From contig OW799233.1 of the NCBI GenBank assembly GCA_941918925.1, positions 129,418,833 to 129,482,832 on the forward strand: a DNA stretch of 64,000 nucleotides, read 5' to 3'. Below are positions 45,084 to 56,707 of this stretch, piece after piece. This DNA is from Phyto melanocephala. Taxonomy: Eukaryota > Arthropoda > Insecta > Diptera > Rhinophoridae. Positions within the stretch are counted from its first letter, which is position 1; every line of letters starts with the position of its first letter. Made by a program: the position numbers and the translations under genes. Under the pieces are notes generated by a model. The model was not told the origin of the DNA, ran no database searches, and was given only the letters and a program-made list of their open reading frames with translations.

Positions 45084-45645
45084 TTGACCGATTTTGCCAA
45101 AAAAATCATCTTTTCAGATGAAGCTCATTTTGATCTTGGCGGGTATGTAAACAAGCAAAATTGTCGCATTTGAGGCACAGAAACCCCGCACGCATACATT
45201 GATAAGCCGATACACCCAAAACGAGTCACTGTTTGGTGCGGATTTTGGTCCAGAGGCATAATTGGGCTATTTTTATTCGAAAATGAGCAAGGAGTGGCCG
45301 TTACAGCCAATGGCGATCGTTATTGGGCTATGTTGTCGAGCTACACTCTATGTTTTGCGGCCTGTTTTTGAAGATCGCATTATCAGCCGCAGAGCTGATG
45401 TCGTTTGCCCATCTCTTAGCTGCGATTTGACACCGTTGGACTATTATTTGTGGGGTGCCGTCAAAGATAAGTGTTACGCCAACAAGCCAGAGACAATTGA
45501 TGTTTTAAAGGATAATATTCGTGAAGCCATTGATGAAATACAGTTGCACACAATCGAAAATGTGCTTAACAATTGGACTGATCGTGTAGGCTACTGCATG
45601 GCCAGCCGAGGCAGACATTTGAATGAAATTATTTTCCATTATTAA
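45084..45645 (+). pseudogene. Mariner-like transposase, catalytic domain, disrupted
   Basis: KIIFSDEAHFDLGGYVNKQN with the first catalytic Asp, then PHAYIDKPIHPKRVTVWCG and GDRYWAML. Near 45340 a deletion or frameshift removes the second catalytic block (the QDGATCH region). The C-terminal third is open: EDRIISRRADVVCP, CDLTPLDYYLWGAVKDKCYA with the last catalytic Asp position, PETIDVLKDNIREAI and ASRGRHLNEIIFHY, stop at 45643. In-frame stops also occur (TGA near 45171). The N-terminal DNA-binding region is missing. Confidence 0.87.
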
Positions 45646-45780
45646 CCGGAAGGATTGTACTTTCAAATAAAAAAAAAAAAAATTGAGAAGATATACAGTA
45701 GTTTTTTTTTATAAAATTTTCAAAAAAAAAGGTATTTGGCGGACCCTTTACCTTTGACATCACAGGTGAAGGTTATTAAA

Positions 45781-47549
45781 ATAAAATAAGCACAAATCAC
45801 TTAATAGTTATCTGTACCAGTCTACCAGTAGTACCATCTACCTTATATGCTCCACTCTCGGAAATTACTTTTGGGCTCAGCAAGCGCTCACAATAATATA
45901 TAAACAATATTGTCGGATTTAACTGCTGTTTGTTGTTTTTGCATTTTCTTTTTTTTTTGAAGCTACTCATAACATACTTGACCAGAAGACCTACTCATGA
46001 TTAAAGAATTGTATAGACAATTATTTCTTTTTAAATGTTGTTGCCTTTATTATAATCATTGTAATAGAAGTGTTTGTTTTAATGATAAAAAAAATTATTC
46101 CAAATCCCTTTTTCATTTCCATTGCTGTCTTCTGTCGAAAAACGGTAGTCAGAAGGCTGAATTGGTCATTAAAAGACGTAACGATAAAGACAGCATGATG
46201 TAAATTAAAATAAAAATCATTATTTCTGGGACAGACAGGATAGAGAGAAATATAAAAGGCATTCAAGCATTTTGTTGTTGTCATTGTAAATTTCATTGAC
46301 ATTTATTCTGTTTAATTTATACGAGTATTTTACTATTATTTACCGTCCCCTTTCCCTATCTCTTCTATCCTTTAATTCATGTTACTTAATTGTTTTAGTG
46401 TGTGGGTTTTAAGTCCTTGTTGGTTATTTTTCTTTAAATACTTTATTGGGGAGATAAAAAAAAAAGTAGATGCGTATTAAGATTTTTTTTCTTGTTAATT
46501 TCTATTTGATTTTTTGCCAAAAAAAATTCTTTTTCTATGTTTTTGCTCATCATGAGGGCAGCATGAGGGGAAGAAATAAACAACATTTTATTTAGGTTAT
46601 TTACTTCATTTTAATTTGTGTTGTTCTTCTTAAAAGTTACTTACTTATTGTTATTTAGGATATTTCAAGAATCTTGTAGAAATAAACACACACAAAAACA
46701 TCATCAACAACAACAACAACTAGAAACAAAAATGTGTCAAATGCAAATCCTTAATTAAGCAATATCATGTTCGTTGTAACCAAAATAAAACAATAAAAAA
46801 AACTTAAGAAACAATAAGACGTTAAGCCATGAGCATGATGTCAGAAAAAATAAGAGTGGGTCCAAAAGAATACACGCTAAGAAAATTGAAGTAGAATTAT
46901 ATCAAAATTGATTTTGTTAAAAAAATAAAATAATTTTGGACATCTTCAGCCAACTAAAATATTTTTAATTTCCTCGCAAAGCTTGCAATAAAAAACTCAA
47001 GAAAAGTGTCGAGTGTTCTGACTTATAAATTAGATCGCGAAAGACATACAAATGCCATGACATTGTCGAACAAACGTTGATGAGTTAAATCGAAACGACA
47101 TAATGTCTAATCTTTCTTTAGAAATGTTTTAAAATTGTAACTAAAGTAGAGTTTATTATGTACACTACGTCTAGCATGGTTTAACAGACAGGTTTTTTGA
47201 TCGGATTTTAAAGATTTGCAACGAGTAAAAAAGAAAAGACAATTTTCTTTTACAGTATAATTAGTAGACATTAGATTATCTTTCCCTAATACACAAACGT
47301 TTTTGGACAGGCGTATTTTGCCAAAAATGCTTTATATACTAACATGTCAGAGTGCTTTATTCTTAGTCACAAATCTTATATACCCTTCACACCCATATTC
47401 ATAGGCAAGTCAAAATTCCACTTTTTCGTAGCGTCTACATTTCACAATTAATTTTATACAACATTTTGAATGCCATTATAAATTTTAAATTCGTTACTAA
47501 TTTACTTTCTTAGCCGAGCTCATGATTCCTTTAACCAAAAATATACTTT
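45781..47549. other. Intronic spacer
   Basis: Largely unrecognised. A short AATCTTATATACCCTTCACA at about 47370-47390 looks like a broken family A end. Confidence 0.35.
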
Positions 47550-48238
47550 GTCATCCCGTTTGTAATTTCTTCAATATTCATTTCCGATCCCATAAAGTGT
47601 ATATCTACTGAAAGCTTATGACAAGGGGAGTCTACTGAGCGATGTCCGTCTCTCCGTGTGTTGGTCGAAATGATGCAGCATAGATCTGTATGTGATATCA
47701 CTATTTTACAAACATCGGGGAATGAACCGTTAATAAAATCACAATAATCGTGCCATAACTTTTTGAGATATAAACAAATAAACACGACTGCTTGCGTTTT
47801 TAGAATTTTTAAAACAAAAATCAACATTTCTCAACTATAGCATAAGTTATAAGCATGTATGCTACTAATTGAAGATATGGTAGATATAGATAGCATCGGT
47901 CACTAATCGGAAAAGTTATAGGCAAAAATAATATCCAAAGGTATAAATAACTGAGATACAAGCATACAAATACATATGCTTTGTTTCTTTCTTAAAATTT
48001 ACAAACTAAAAACGATTTCTACAATATGGGTATCAAAGAAAAAGACTTGTCTAGTATGTAGAATACAGCTAATTGTGTTAAAATTTTAAAATAAAGATGG
48101 CGTAGGAAGTAATGGAGCAAGATGGCGTAAAACATTTAAACTGAAATCAAAGCTAAGCTACGATCACTATACTAATGTTCATGATGGTGAAGTGTATTGT
48201 CAGATTGGGCACGACCGATTATAGCGTTCTATCTTGTT
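47550..48238 (+). mobile_element. Family A repeat, long-middle variant, decayed
   Basis: CATTTCCGATCCCATAAAG core, GATGTCCGTCTCTCCGTG tract, ATGGGTATCAAAG and AAGATGGCGTA blocks, ending GATTGGGCACGACCGATTAT with a damaged hairpin. Confidence 0.7.
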
Positions 48239-48384
48239 TATCTTAGCAATAGTTAAAAGAGCCCGTCTTTTTTTTATCTGTTGGCAACATTGTAGCATAT
48301 CAAAGTTGAAACCATTGACGAAAAATTTAAGTGGAGTTCACGATAAGTACAACATTATTTTTCACAATTAAAAAAAGATTTAAA

Positions 48385-49388
48385 GATTTACATCAAAGAC
48401 TAAGGCTTTGATGTTTGGTCCTACTTCTCGTTTTTTTACTACTCTAGATATTTTTCTTGGTGATGACGTGGTTCAGTTTGTTGATCACCACAAATGTTTA
48501 GGAGTTGTTGTAGATAGGAAACTTTCTTTTAGTAATCATATTGATTTATTATCTGGTAGAGTTTGGGGTTTGCTGCGGAAAATCTACTGCTCTAATATTG
48601 TCTTGCTTCTTAATGCGAGGAAAAGATTAGCTTATGCAGTTTTAATGTCTCAAATTTTTTATGGTTTTGAAGTTATCTCTGGCACTGTTGGTTTTCTTCT
48701 TGCCAGACTTAAATGCTTGATTAATGCTATTGTTAGATTTGTCTATAATGTTCGTCGACGGGAGCATATTTCTGGTTTCGTTAGAGGGTTTTTAGGATGT
48801 TCTTTTAATAAATTTGTATGCTTTCGTAATTTGTACTTGTTTTATAAGATTATAAAATATGGTAAACCTTTATCACTACGTAATGCGTTTTCTTTTTCTC
48901 CTCGTCGTAGGAATCCGCACCTAATTTTCCCTAGAATTCTTAGATCTATATACGCTAGGTCCTTTCTTGTTAGAATTATTAAGAACTGGAATTGCTTGCC
49001 ATTGGAATTACGTATTTTTACTCATTCTAATAATGTTTTCAAATTAAAACTTATGAGACATTTTGCTGCTGTCTAATTTTTCTTTTTTTTTTCTTTTCTT
49101 TTTTTGAACTGTGGTGATGAGCCTCCCAAACTGGACTATTTTTTTTTTTTTGTATTACTTTTTATATTATTACCTTAATATATGACCTAATGTTTTTATG
49201 CTTGGGGAGCAAATAAATGAGACTGTTTGTTATTGAAATTGTAAAATAATGTATATAATGTATAGTATATTTATTATATTTTTATTATAAGGCTATGCTT
49301 AGGCGTTTTCTAACTATGTAATATATTATAATTGGCTTTTGTGGCTTTATATTACGGAATTGGAATAAATAAATAAATAAATAAAAAT
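48385..49388 (+). mobile_element. Jockey-like LINE, 5'-truncated 3' end with TAAA tail
   Basis: Begins inside the reverse transcriptase gene (AAGACTAAGGCTTTGATG) and ends in a (TAAA)n tail after ATTACGGAATTGG (49364-49385). The 3'UTR is about 280 bp. No target duplication could be identified. Confidence 0.85.
48390..49076 (+). pseudogene. Jockey-like reverse transcriptase, C-terminal 220 residues
   Basis: The open frame encodes SKTKALMFGP, the KCLGVVVDRKLSFSNHI block that follows the RT catalytic site, the thumb (LAYAVLMSQIFYGFEVISGT), INAIVRFVYNVRRREHIS, and the tail NWNCLPLELRIFTHSNNVF, ending at the stop at 49074-49076. These blocks are typical of Jockey/CR1-group LINEs. The catalytic YxDD itself is lost through 5' truncation. 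No stops or frameshifts remain in what is left, suggesting a recent insertion. Confidence 0.87.
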
Positions 49389-51382
49389 CGCAACAGAAAA
49401 GTTTTAAACATGACAGTGCAAATAGTTTTTTTACAGGCGTCTAAAATATCTAGATAACGTTGTATTCAAGAAAAATAAATGGTAAAACGATTGACTGATA
49501 TTACGAATAATTATTGTATTTAAACTATAAAATGATATTTTCAGTATAAACTTTCGTACTTAACCAATAATTATATTGATACTTTTCTCCCAGTACACCT
49601 TCAAGTAATGCGTCTAAGACACACACATATAAACATAAAACAACATACATATATTAAAAAAACAAAAACAAAAATCAAAACAAGAAGAAAAAAACAACTA
49701 AATGATGTCAAATTTAATAAAGGTTTAATACTTTCTTCGACAAGCACACTAACTAACTAACTAACACACTCTCACCCTTCAGATATACAAACAATACGTG
49801 TCTTATTCTTATACTCATTAAACAAGGAGACATACAACAATGTGCCTGAATCTCTTCAACCAACCCAACACTTCTAAAACAATATAACAAGAATACACAC
49901 ATAATCACCCGCCCACACACATACTTATACTAAAACCACAAAACTAAAATGAAATTGGTAACATAAAGGGGGTGGCATAATAATGGGGGGGAGAGTGAAA
50001 AGAAAAAATGGAATAAAAATAAAAACAAGTTTATTAAACTGTAAATTCTCTTAAGATTTGTCACAATGATTGTGGGTAGATAGCTCAAACACAAAATTGT
50101 TGCTGCATTAGTTAAGTCATTGTGTGTATGTGTATCATTACTAGGACATTGCTGAGAGTATGAGTAACAAAAAAGGGGTCTATGACAAAATACTGGGTTA
50201 ATGTGTTTATAAAGTCATTACTGATTTGTTGTTGTACATTTTTAGCTACTGCCTCCCTAGCAAAGGAAAATTGATAGGGAAACTAAATAAAAATAGCAAC
50301 AAAAAGAACCTAAAATATAGATTTTTCGATAAGGTTGATGAACAGGAAAGACAACGACAATGAGGAGTATATAAAATATTGACACATACATATGTCTTTA
50401 AGGAATTTATTTGATTACATGCAATTTGGCGTCATTGTATAAAAGCAAAAATTTATCAATCAGGTCCATAATTTCGTTAAACTTTAGATATCATAGAGGC
50501 ATAATGTTGAGTATGTCACTAAAAGTTATGAAGAGCTGATCTGAATAAATCAAAATGTTTTTTTTTTTTAAATTTTTTGTAACAACAATACAATTTATAT
50601 TATAACTGGTTTCACAACTCGATCCCTTGTAGGTGCCGAATAAAACTATACACTTCAAATTCATAAAATGTCACCATAAAGCAGTTTCTCCCCCACCACA
50701 CAATTCTTTATAAAATGATTGTTTTAGCAGACATGCAACAGTCTTGAAACTATTTCTAGAAACGTGTTTTTGAAAAATAATTATATAGAATGTCAGTTAG
50801 CCTATAATTTAACGAAAAAAGCTTTATAAATATTAACCAAATTTTCTCGGATTGACCTCGTATAAAACTTGACAAAAATGTATAAAATTCCTTTAAAGGC
50901 TAAATACATACGTATACGAAATTTTAATACATAACTTTTCTTGACAAAGTTTTTTCTTGTCCTTTATTCGGCCCAACGTTTAAGACAATAACCAGAAAAA
51001 GGGTCAGTACAAGTGTTTTTGATATCCCAACTTTGCGTATTTTAAAGTTTTTGTTTTATTATTTTGTTGTGGTTTTTTCGTCCTGTAAGTTATTTGGAAG
51101 CATCTTTATTGGCCTTTAGCATTTAGGCTTATATGAACTAGTAACAAGGAAAAATTTATATTTTTTAAAACACTTAACAAGTTTAGAGGTTTACATTTTA
51201 CTTAGGAAAATTCCTGAAAAGTAGAAATATGTAATAAAACTATTATAATTAAAACATTTTTTTTTTAAAAGGACCGTAATAAAACATTTGAAAATTAAAT
51301 TCTGTTGGTTTAGATAATTTGGGAAAAATTTAAAATATAAAAAAAATATGTTTGTTTATACACTTGCATAAAATATTAAAAA
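49389..51382. other. Intronic spacer
   Basis: Non-repetitive AT-rich sequence with a small (ACTA)n run at about 49749-49765. No gene recognised. Confidence 0.4.
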
Positions 51383-51833
51383 AACAAGTAAGATCGCTAC
51401 ATTCGGCCGTGCCGAATCTTATATACCCTTCACAACGTGTAGTCATGCAATAACAGTAGTTTGTGTCACCATTCATCCCATATGAAATACGTACATACAT
51501 ATATAAAAACATCCCATTGTAAAATTATAAATTTACGTATGTATGTTAAAAAAAACAAAAATAAAAAAAAATAAAAAAAATTTAAAAAACCGATCTACTC
51601 CCGAATACTTCTGATATTTTAATACCTCACCCGTGGCCAAGCGATGTCGGGGGGCTTCAAAAAGTTGATTTCAACATAAACACGGACAGACGGACAGACT
51701 GACAGCTTAATCGACTCCCCTATTCATAAGCTTTCAGAAAATATATACTTTATGGGGCGGAAATGAAAATTGTAGAAATTTCACACGGAATGACAAACCT
51801 ATATATACCCTTTTGCACTGTATGAAGGGTATA
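51383..51833 (-). mobile_element. Family A repeat with internal deletion (451 bp)
   Basis: Hairpin end TTCGGCCGTGCCGAA and the stem-loop end are present. The A-rich tract (51545-51588) jumps directly to CCGATCTACTCCCGAATAC, so most of the A-rich block and the GGCTCAGCTGG block are lost. Confidence 0.85.
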
Positions 51834-52044
51834 AAAAACAAAAAATTAAACAAAATCTATAGTTGATCAAGTCACGAGATAAGCTTAATCTGCGATACTA
51901 AATAAAAGTATTATCATATTTTGTACCACAGATAAGTTTATGATCACTTTTTCATATTTATAAACAATATTCTAACAAATATTATTTGTAATGACCCTGG
52001 CCAGAAAATATTACTCTGAAAAACCTGTGAGTGAGTGAGTGAGT

Positions 52045-53107
52045 GTAAGGGTATATATAGGATCCTTGTGATCTCTCTACAATATTCATCTTCGACCCCA
52101 TAAAGTATATATTTTCTAAAAGCTTATATATATGGGAGTCGATTTAGCATTATCCGTCTGTCCGTGTGTATGTTGAAATCATTTTTTTGAAGCCCCTCGA
52201 CATTGCCAAGACCAGTGTAGGGTATCAAAATATCAAAAATATTCAGGAGCAGTTCGGTATTGCAAATAAGCATAAACGTCACATTAATTTCTTAGATATG
52301 AGCAAATAGCCATGAGATCATCGCTTTTTTTTTACCACAAAAATTAAAATGTTCCAGCTCTAGAATAATTAATAGACAAAGACTAGACTATTTATAGATT
52401 TGGTATGTCCCTTAAGATATTCGTGAAAAATTTTGAACAAATTGGTAACTAATCGGCAAAGTTATAGGCAAAAATTATTTGAAATAATTTATATTTTTTT
52501 TAAACTATTAAATAATTTTTCACCACGCTTAAGACACCAAATTATAAGCCGTAATCTTAAAAGTTATTTTTAAGAAAAACTTACAAATCGGCTTGAAACC
52601 AACTGAGATGTAAGCGCCACAGTACAATTGCTTCGGTGTTTTTTTTTGTCGTTTTTCAAATTATATACAACCGAGAGAACCAACATGGGCATCCAATAGA
52701 AGGGCTTGAGTAATAAAATATAGTTAGAAATGAAAAGAAAAAAATTAAGGTTGGCGTCCTAGATTAAATGACGAATATATGGGTCAAATGTAGAACTTAC
52801 GGCTTTGTCCCCTTTAACTCCCTAATATACATCAAATAAATAGGCTTGACGACTACAATAAAGTAAACTATTTAAAATTGTAGAATCCAATATGGCGTTT
52901 GTAACAAAATGGCGGAAAAAAAATTTTTAACTCCCCCCCCCCACAATATCAAATAAATGAGGTCAGAAATAATAAAGAAAATGGCGTATTACATGAAATC
53001 TAAAATCTAGACTAAGCTACGATGTGGTATTTATACCGACATATGTACATAACGGTGAAGAGTTTAATCAGATTCGGTACGGCCGAATACAGCGCTCTTA
53101 CTTATTT
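52045..53107 (+). mobile_element. Family A repeat, long-middle variant
   Basis: AAGGGTATATATAGG, core CCCCATAAAGTATATATTTT, GTCCGTCTGTCCGTGTG tract, then a 700-bp middle with AAATGGCGGAA and GGCATCCAATAGAAGGGCTT, ending GATTCGGTACGGCCGAATAC and GCGCTCTTACTT. Confidence 0.78.
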
Positions 53108-53518
53108 ATTTTGTTACTGCTCAGTTCCAGGGTTATACTCGTGTTGCAACAAAGACGCCATTTTAAATCTGAAATTTCTTTCAACGTTTGCACTCATAGT
53201 GTACTAATCGAACCCTTTAATTTGCTTAAATCACCATCACTATATTTTAGACGCCATCTTTGATTTAAAAACAACAACATAATTCGCTGTTTTCTAGAAA
53301 ACGCCATTTTCGATTCGATTCAGAATTTCTTTTTTCACCATCGTATCGTATTAGTATCAATTTAATATAATAACCTGTTGATGCGGTGGTGGTTAAATCG
53401 TGAAGCTTCAAAACTAAAAGAACCTTATTTTCAATCCTAGCTCTGGTAATTTAAAATTCACATAAATTTTTTTGATATATCAAACTATCGATTTTACCAT
53501 TAGAACCCCAACTAGTTA

Positions 53519-54277
53519 ATTATACCCACACACAGTGAAAAAGGGTATATATAGGTTTGTCATTCCGTGTGAAATTTCTACAATTTTCATTTCCGACCCC
53601 ATAAAGTGTATATTTTCTGAAAGCTTATGAATAGGGGAGTCGATTAAGCTTTGTCAGTCTGTCCGTCTGTCCGTGTTTATGTTGAAATCAACTTTTTGCA
53701 GCCCCCCGATATCGCATGCACCCGGGTGAGGTATTAAAATATCAGAAATATTCGGGAGTAGATCGGTATTCAAAATCAGAAACATCGGTTCATAAGCAAC
53801 TAAGATATGAGCAAACACTCACGACCACCTCGATTTTTTATTCACAAAAACAGCATTACAACAACAACATACATACATACAAACGTGTATACTGGTTAGA
53901 GAAAACGTGGCATCGAATCCCAGCTGAGCCAAAAAAAATTTTTTTTTATATTTTATTATATTTTTTTTAATTTTTTTTATATTTTTTTTTATTTTTTATT
54001 TATATTTTTATAATTTTTTTTTTAATTTTTTTTTATTATTTTTTTTGTTTTATATTTGTTATAAATATTTTAATTATTTTTTAAAAAAAAAATTTTTTTT
54101 TAATTTTTTTTTTTTTAATTTTTTTTTACAATGGAATGTTTTTATATATTTATGTTTTAATATGTATGTACGTAGTTCATATGGGGAATGGTGATACAAA
54201 CTACTGTTATTGCATGACTACACGTTGTGAAGGGTATATAAGATTTGGCATGGCCGAATATAGCGCTCTTACTTGTT
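53519..54277 (+). mobile_element. Family A repeat, full length
   Basis: TATACCCACACACAGTG...AAGGGTATATATAGG, core, GTCY tract (53658-53675), T-rich middle (53935-54125) and hairpin TTGGCATGGCCGAA with GCGCTCTTACTTGTTT. Confidence 0.86.
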
Positions 54278-54377
54278 TGTATATAGTTTTATACTAGTGA
54301 TTGTACGCACTTCACACATACTTAAAAAGTAATTATTATTAAACTCTTATTGCTCTTATTTGACCTTTATTTTATAA

Positions 54378-54569
54378 AATTTTTTATTGATTTTTCAAGC
54401 TCGAGATCTATATAAATATTTGTTGATTTATTTATTATTCAATATTTCGCTACTCCTTTGTGTAGCATCTTCAGGAAAGAAATTGTGTGTTTTTACAAAA
54501 TTTTATATAATAAATAAATCAAAAGATATTTATAAAGACCTCGAGCTTGAAAAATCAATAAAAAATATT
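54378..54569. repeat. Fold-back repeat with hammerhead-like motif in its loop
   Basis: Arms 54378-54437 and 54508-54569 are inverse copies (TTTTTTATTGATTTTTCAAG, CTCGAG, GATTTATTTATTA). On the minus strand the 70-bp loop contains CCTGAAGATGCTAC, then GTAGCGAAATATTG (54475-54440), like the motif at 44292-44256. Confidence 0.75.
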
Positions 54570-55176
54570 ATTATTAAACTTTTACACAGCAATTCAAGCA
54601 TCAAACGCTATGAAATTTTGCTTTCCTCAGCTGTGACTTGAACTGGGCTGCTTCGGTTTTGAGGTTTACGCATTAACACACTATTAAATTAATACTCATA
54701 AGATTTTGCGATGGTCAGTTTTTATTATTTTTGATCAATTTTATAGGATAGTTACAACTAGTTTTATGACAGGTTTAAAACTTTAATAATTAACCCTAGA
54801 GTATTAAACATATTTTACATCTGCTGCAATTAATGATCGTCGATTTGACATAACTTTTTCATTAACTTTTTTTTTAAGATTAAAATAACTCTTTTCTTAC
54901 ATAATCGATCTTATCGGACTTTGTAATCCCTTATATATTAAAACTGCTCATAGCAAGGCAACTCACCAACTAACGCTACTCAAAATGTTAGCGTAATCGA
55001 TGCTTGCAACAGGAATAAAAATTGTAATAAGAGAGTAGTGCTCGACGACTCGACGAACGTTTGTACTCTAGGGTTAAATATTTAGCTAGAGGGATATTAC
55101 ACATTTAACATTAAGCAAAATATTTATTTTATGTAGAAATATTATTCATTTAAATCTTTTTCGTTTTGCATTTCAG
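54570..55176. other. Intronic spacer ending in a strong acceptor
   Basis: No repeats recognised. The last bases, CTTTTTCGTTTTGCATTTCAG, are a pyrimidine tract plus AG (55175-55176). Confidence 0.5.
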
Positions 55177-55202
55177 ATTCAACAACTGTGTGGAGGTATT
55201 AG
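55177..55202 (+). CDS. Proposed last coding micro-exon of the LRR gene
   Basis: If exon B is spliced at GTATGT (33294), its last base plus the first two bases here make an Asp codon, and the frame reads DSTTVWRY then TAG (55200-55202). Phase, acceptor strength and the repeat-free sequence that follows all agree. The read-through stop lying eight bases inside the proposed intron is what one expects past a real donor. The intron would be 21.9 kb. Support is purely structural; a chance acceptor cannot be excluded. Confidence 0.45.
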
Positions 55203-56280
55203 AACAACATTTATGGTGAATCAATATGACTTTCTTTAAAGAAGGAATTACAAAAATGTTGAAATAAAATTGGTTTGGAATTCTTCCAAAACTATTGTGA
55301 ACATAAAACAGAACTTCCCTAATTAATTATTAAACAAATATGTTACATTTAAATCTAAAAATTGATATTCAAAAAGTAAATGCCAAAAATGTTATAAATT
55401 TAAAGGGAAGTGGAAAAAAAATAAAAAAAATATACACAATCAAATATTTAAATGAAAACCAAATAAATTTAGCCTGTAAATATAAAACAAAAAGTAAAAA
55501 GATTTTATCATGAAAAAAAACAACAACTTTGAAACAATAATTAAAGATACAAAAAGTAAAAAAGAATTATATTTATTTAAAACAGTTTAAGTTGTTTGTA
55601 AAAAAAAAAACTCTAAAAATATATTTTAATAAAGCCCCAAAACAATTTACATTTAAACACAATATTAGAAATATTTTCTTAGTAAATTAAATATTTAACA
55701 AAAGAAAAAGAAACAATCTCCTTGTAAATAACAATTTTATGTTCAATTTAATGGAGAAAGAAACCCGTTTAATATTTTCAAGCATTGCCCTTAAAAGAAA
55801 AAAGAAATAAATTAAATGTAAGACATCAAAAAAATACACTTCTTCTTGCAAACAACAAAAATGAATGAATAAAATAAAAAGAAAATAGTACGAGTACTAT
55901 AGCAATTAAGCAATTTAAGACAAATTACAAACAATTTTAAATCCAAAAGTAAAAAAAAAAATAAAAAATAAAAAATGTTTAAGTCTACCAAAACCCAGAG
56001 AGATTTGCGTAAAGTAGTTTTTAAATGTGTATAGTTTATAAAAATAAAACAAAATATTTAAAAAATATTAAAATAAAAACCTACAGCAAGAGACATGGTT
56101 TTAGTATCATCTAAATACACACAAACAACAAAACACACATTAACATAATATTGTATGTATATTAAGGAAAAGTAATAATAATAATGAAGAGGATAAAATT
56201 GATCTTAAAATAATTTAAATAAATTAAAGAAGACAAAAAGAACAATATAATAAAACGGAAATTTATTTAAATTAATAAAT
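55203..56280 (+). other. Candidate 3'UTR of the LRR gene
   Basis: A repeat-free A-rich kilobase following the proposed last exon, with several AATAAA signals, for example 55628-55633 and 56274-56279. No open frame. Confidence 0.4.
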
Positions 56281-56707
56281 AAATTGATTTATTTATTTTT
56301 TTGATTTTAAAAACACAACGTAAGTATTGAGAGGTTGACGATTTTAGCGCTTAAGTATTTCTCTATAGTGTAGAGTAGGTGGCATTGCGAAAATCTATGC
56401 TTATGTATAAGATTGTACAATGATACGTTTAAGCATAAAATATGTTTAGAAAGTTTGTTAATCTAGAATACAGAACAGAACACGATTGCTTCAAAAACTG
56501 CAGGATGACAGTGATGCATTTGGATATATTTGGTTTTTGGCAGTTTATTTTAATAAAGACAATAGTAATAGTAATATCGTAATAAGTACATGTGGTGAAT
56601 TGACAATGTGTCCTATCTGTCGTATTGCCATATTTTAAAATCATATAATACACAGAAAAACAAAATAACAAATTTTTTTGTTGCTGTTGTTTAGTAATTT
56701 GGGTGAG
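56281..56707. other. Intergenic spacer
   Basis: Nothing recognised; a short 80-codon minus-strand frame (56429-56671) lacks coding character. Confidence 0.4.

Larger units (their letters stand above)
44115..45748 (+). mobile_element. Family S mariner-like element, longest copy (1634 bp), carrying two insertions
   Basis: Ends AAGGGTCCGTCATCTAACG and GGCGGACCCTT between TA pairs (44113-44114, 45749-45750). Compared with the two short S copies, foreign DNA interrupts it at 44145-44354 and 44383-44959. Unlike them, it keeps the C-terminal third of the transposase. Confidence 0.88.
43870..45780 (-). mobile_element. Family A repeat fragment split by a family S element
   Basis: 43870-44114 carries CTCATAACTCAGGAACTTATG, GCGATTATGCTCAATTTCAA and TACTTTATGGTGTCGAAAAT. 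45749-45780 continues with TACCTTTGACATCACAGGTG and GAAGGTTATTAAA, the terminal stem-loop of the family. The S element landed at a TA in that stem-loop. Confidence 0.75.
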
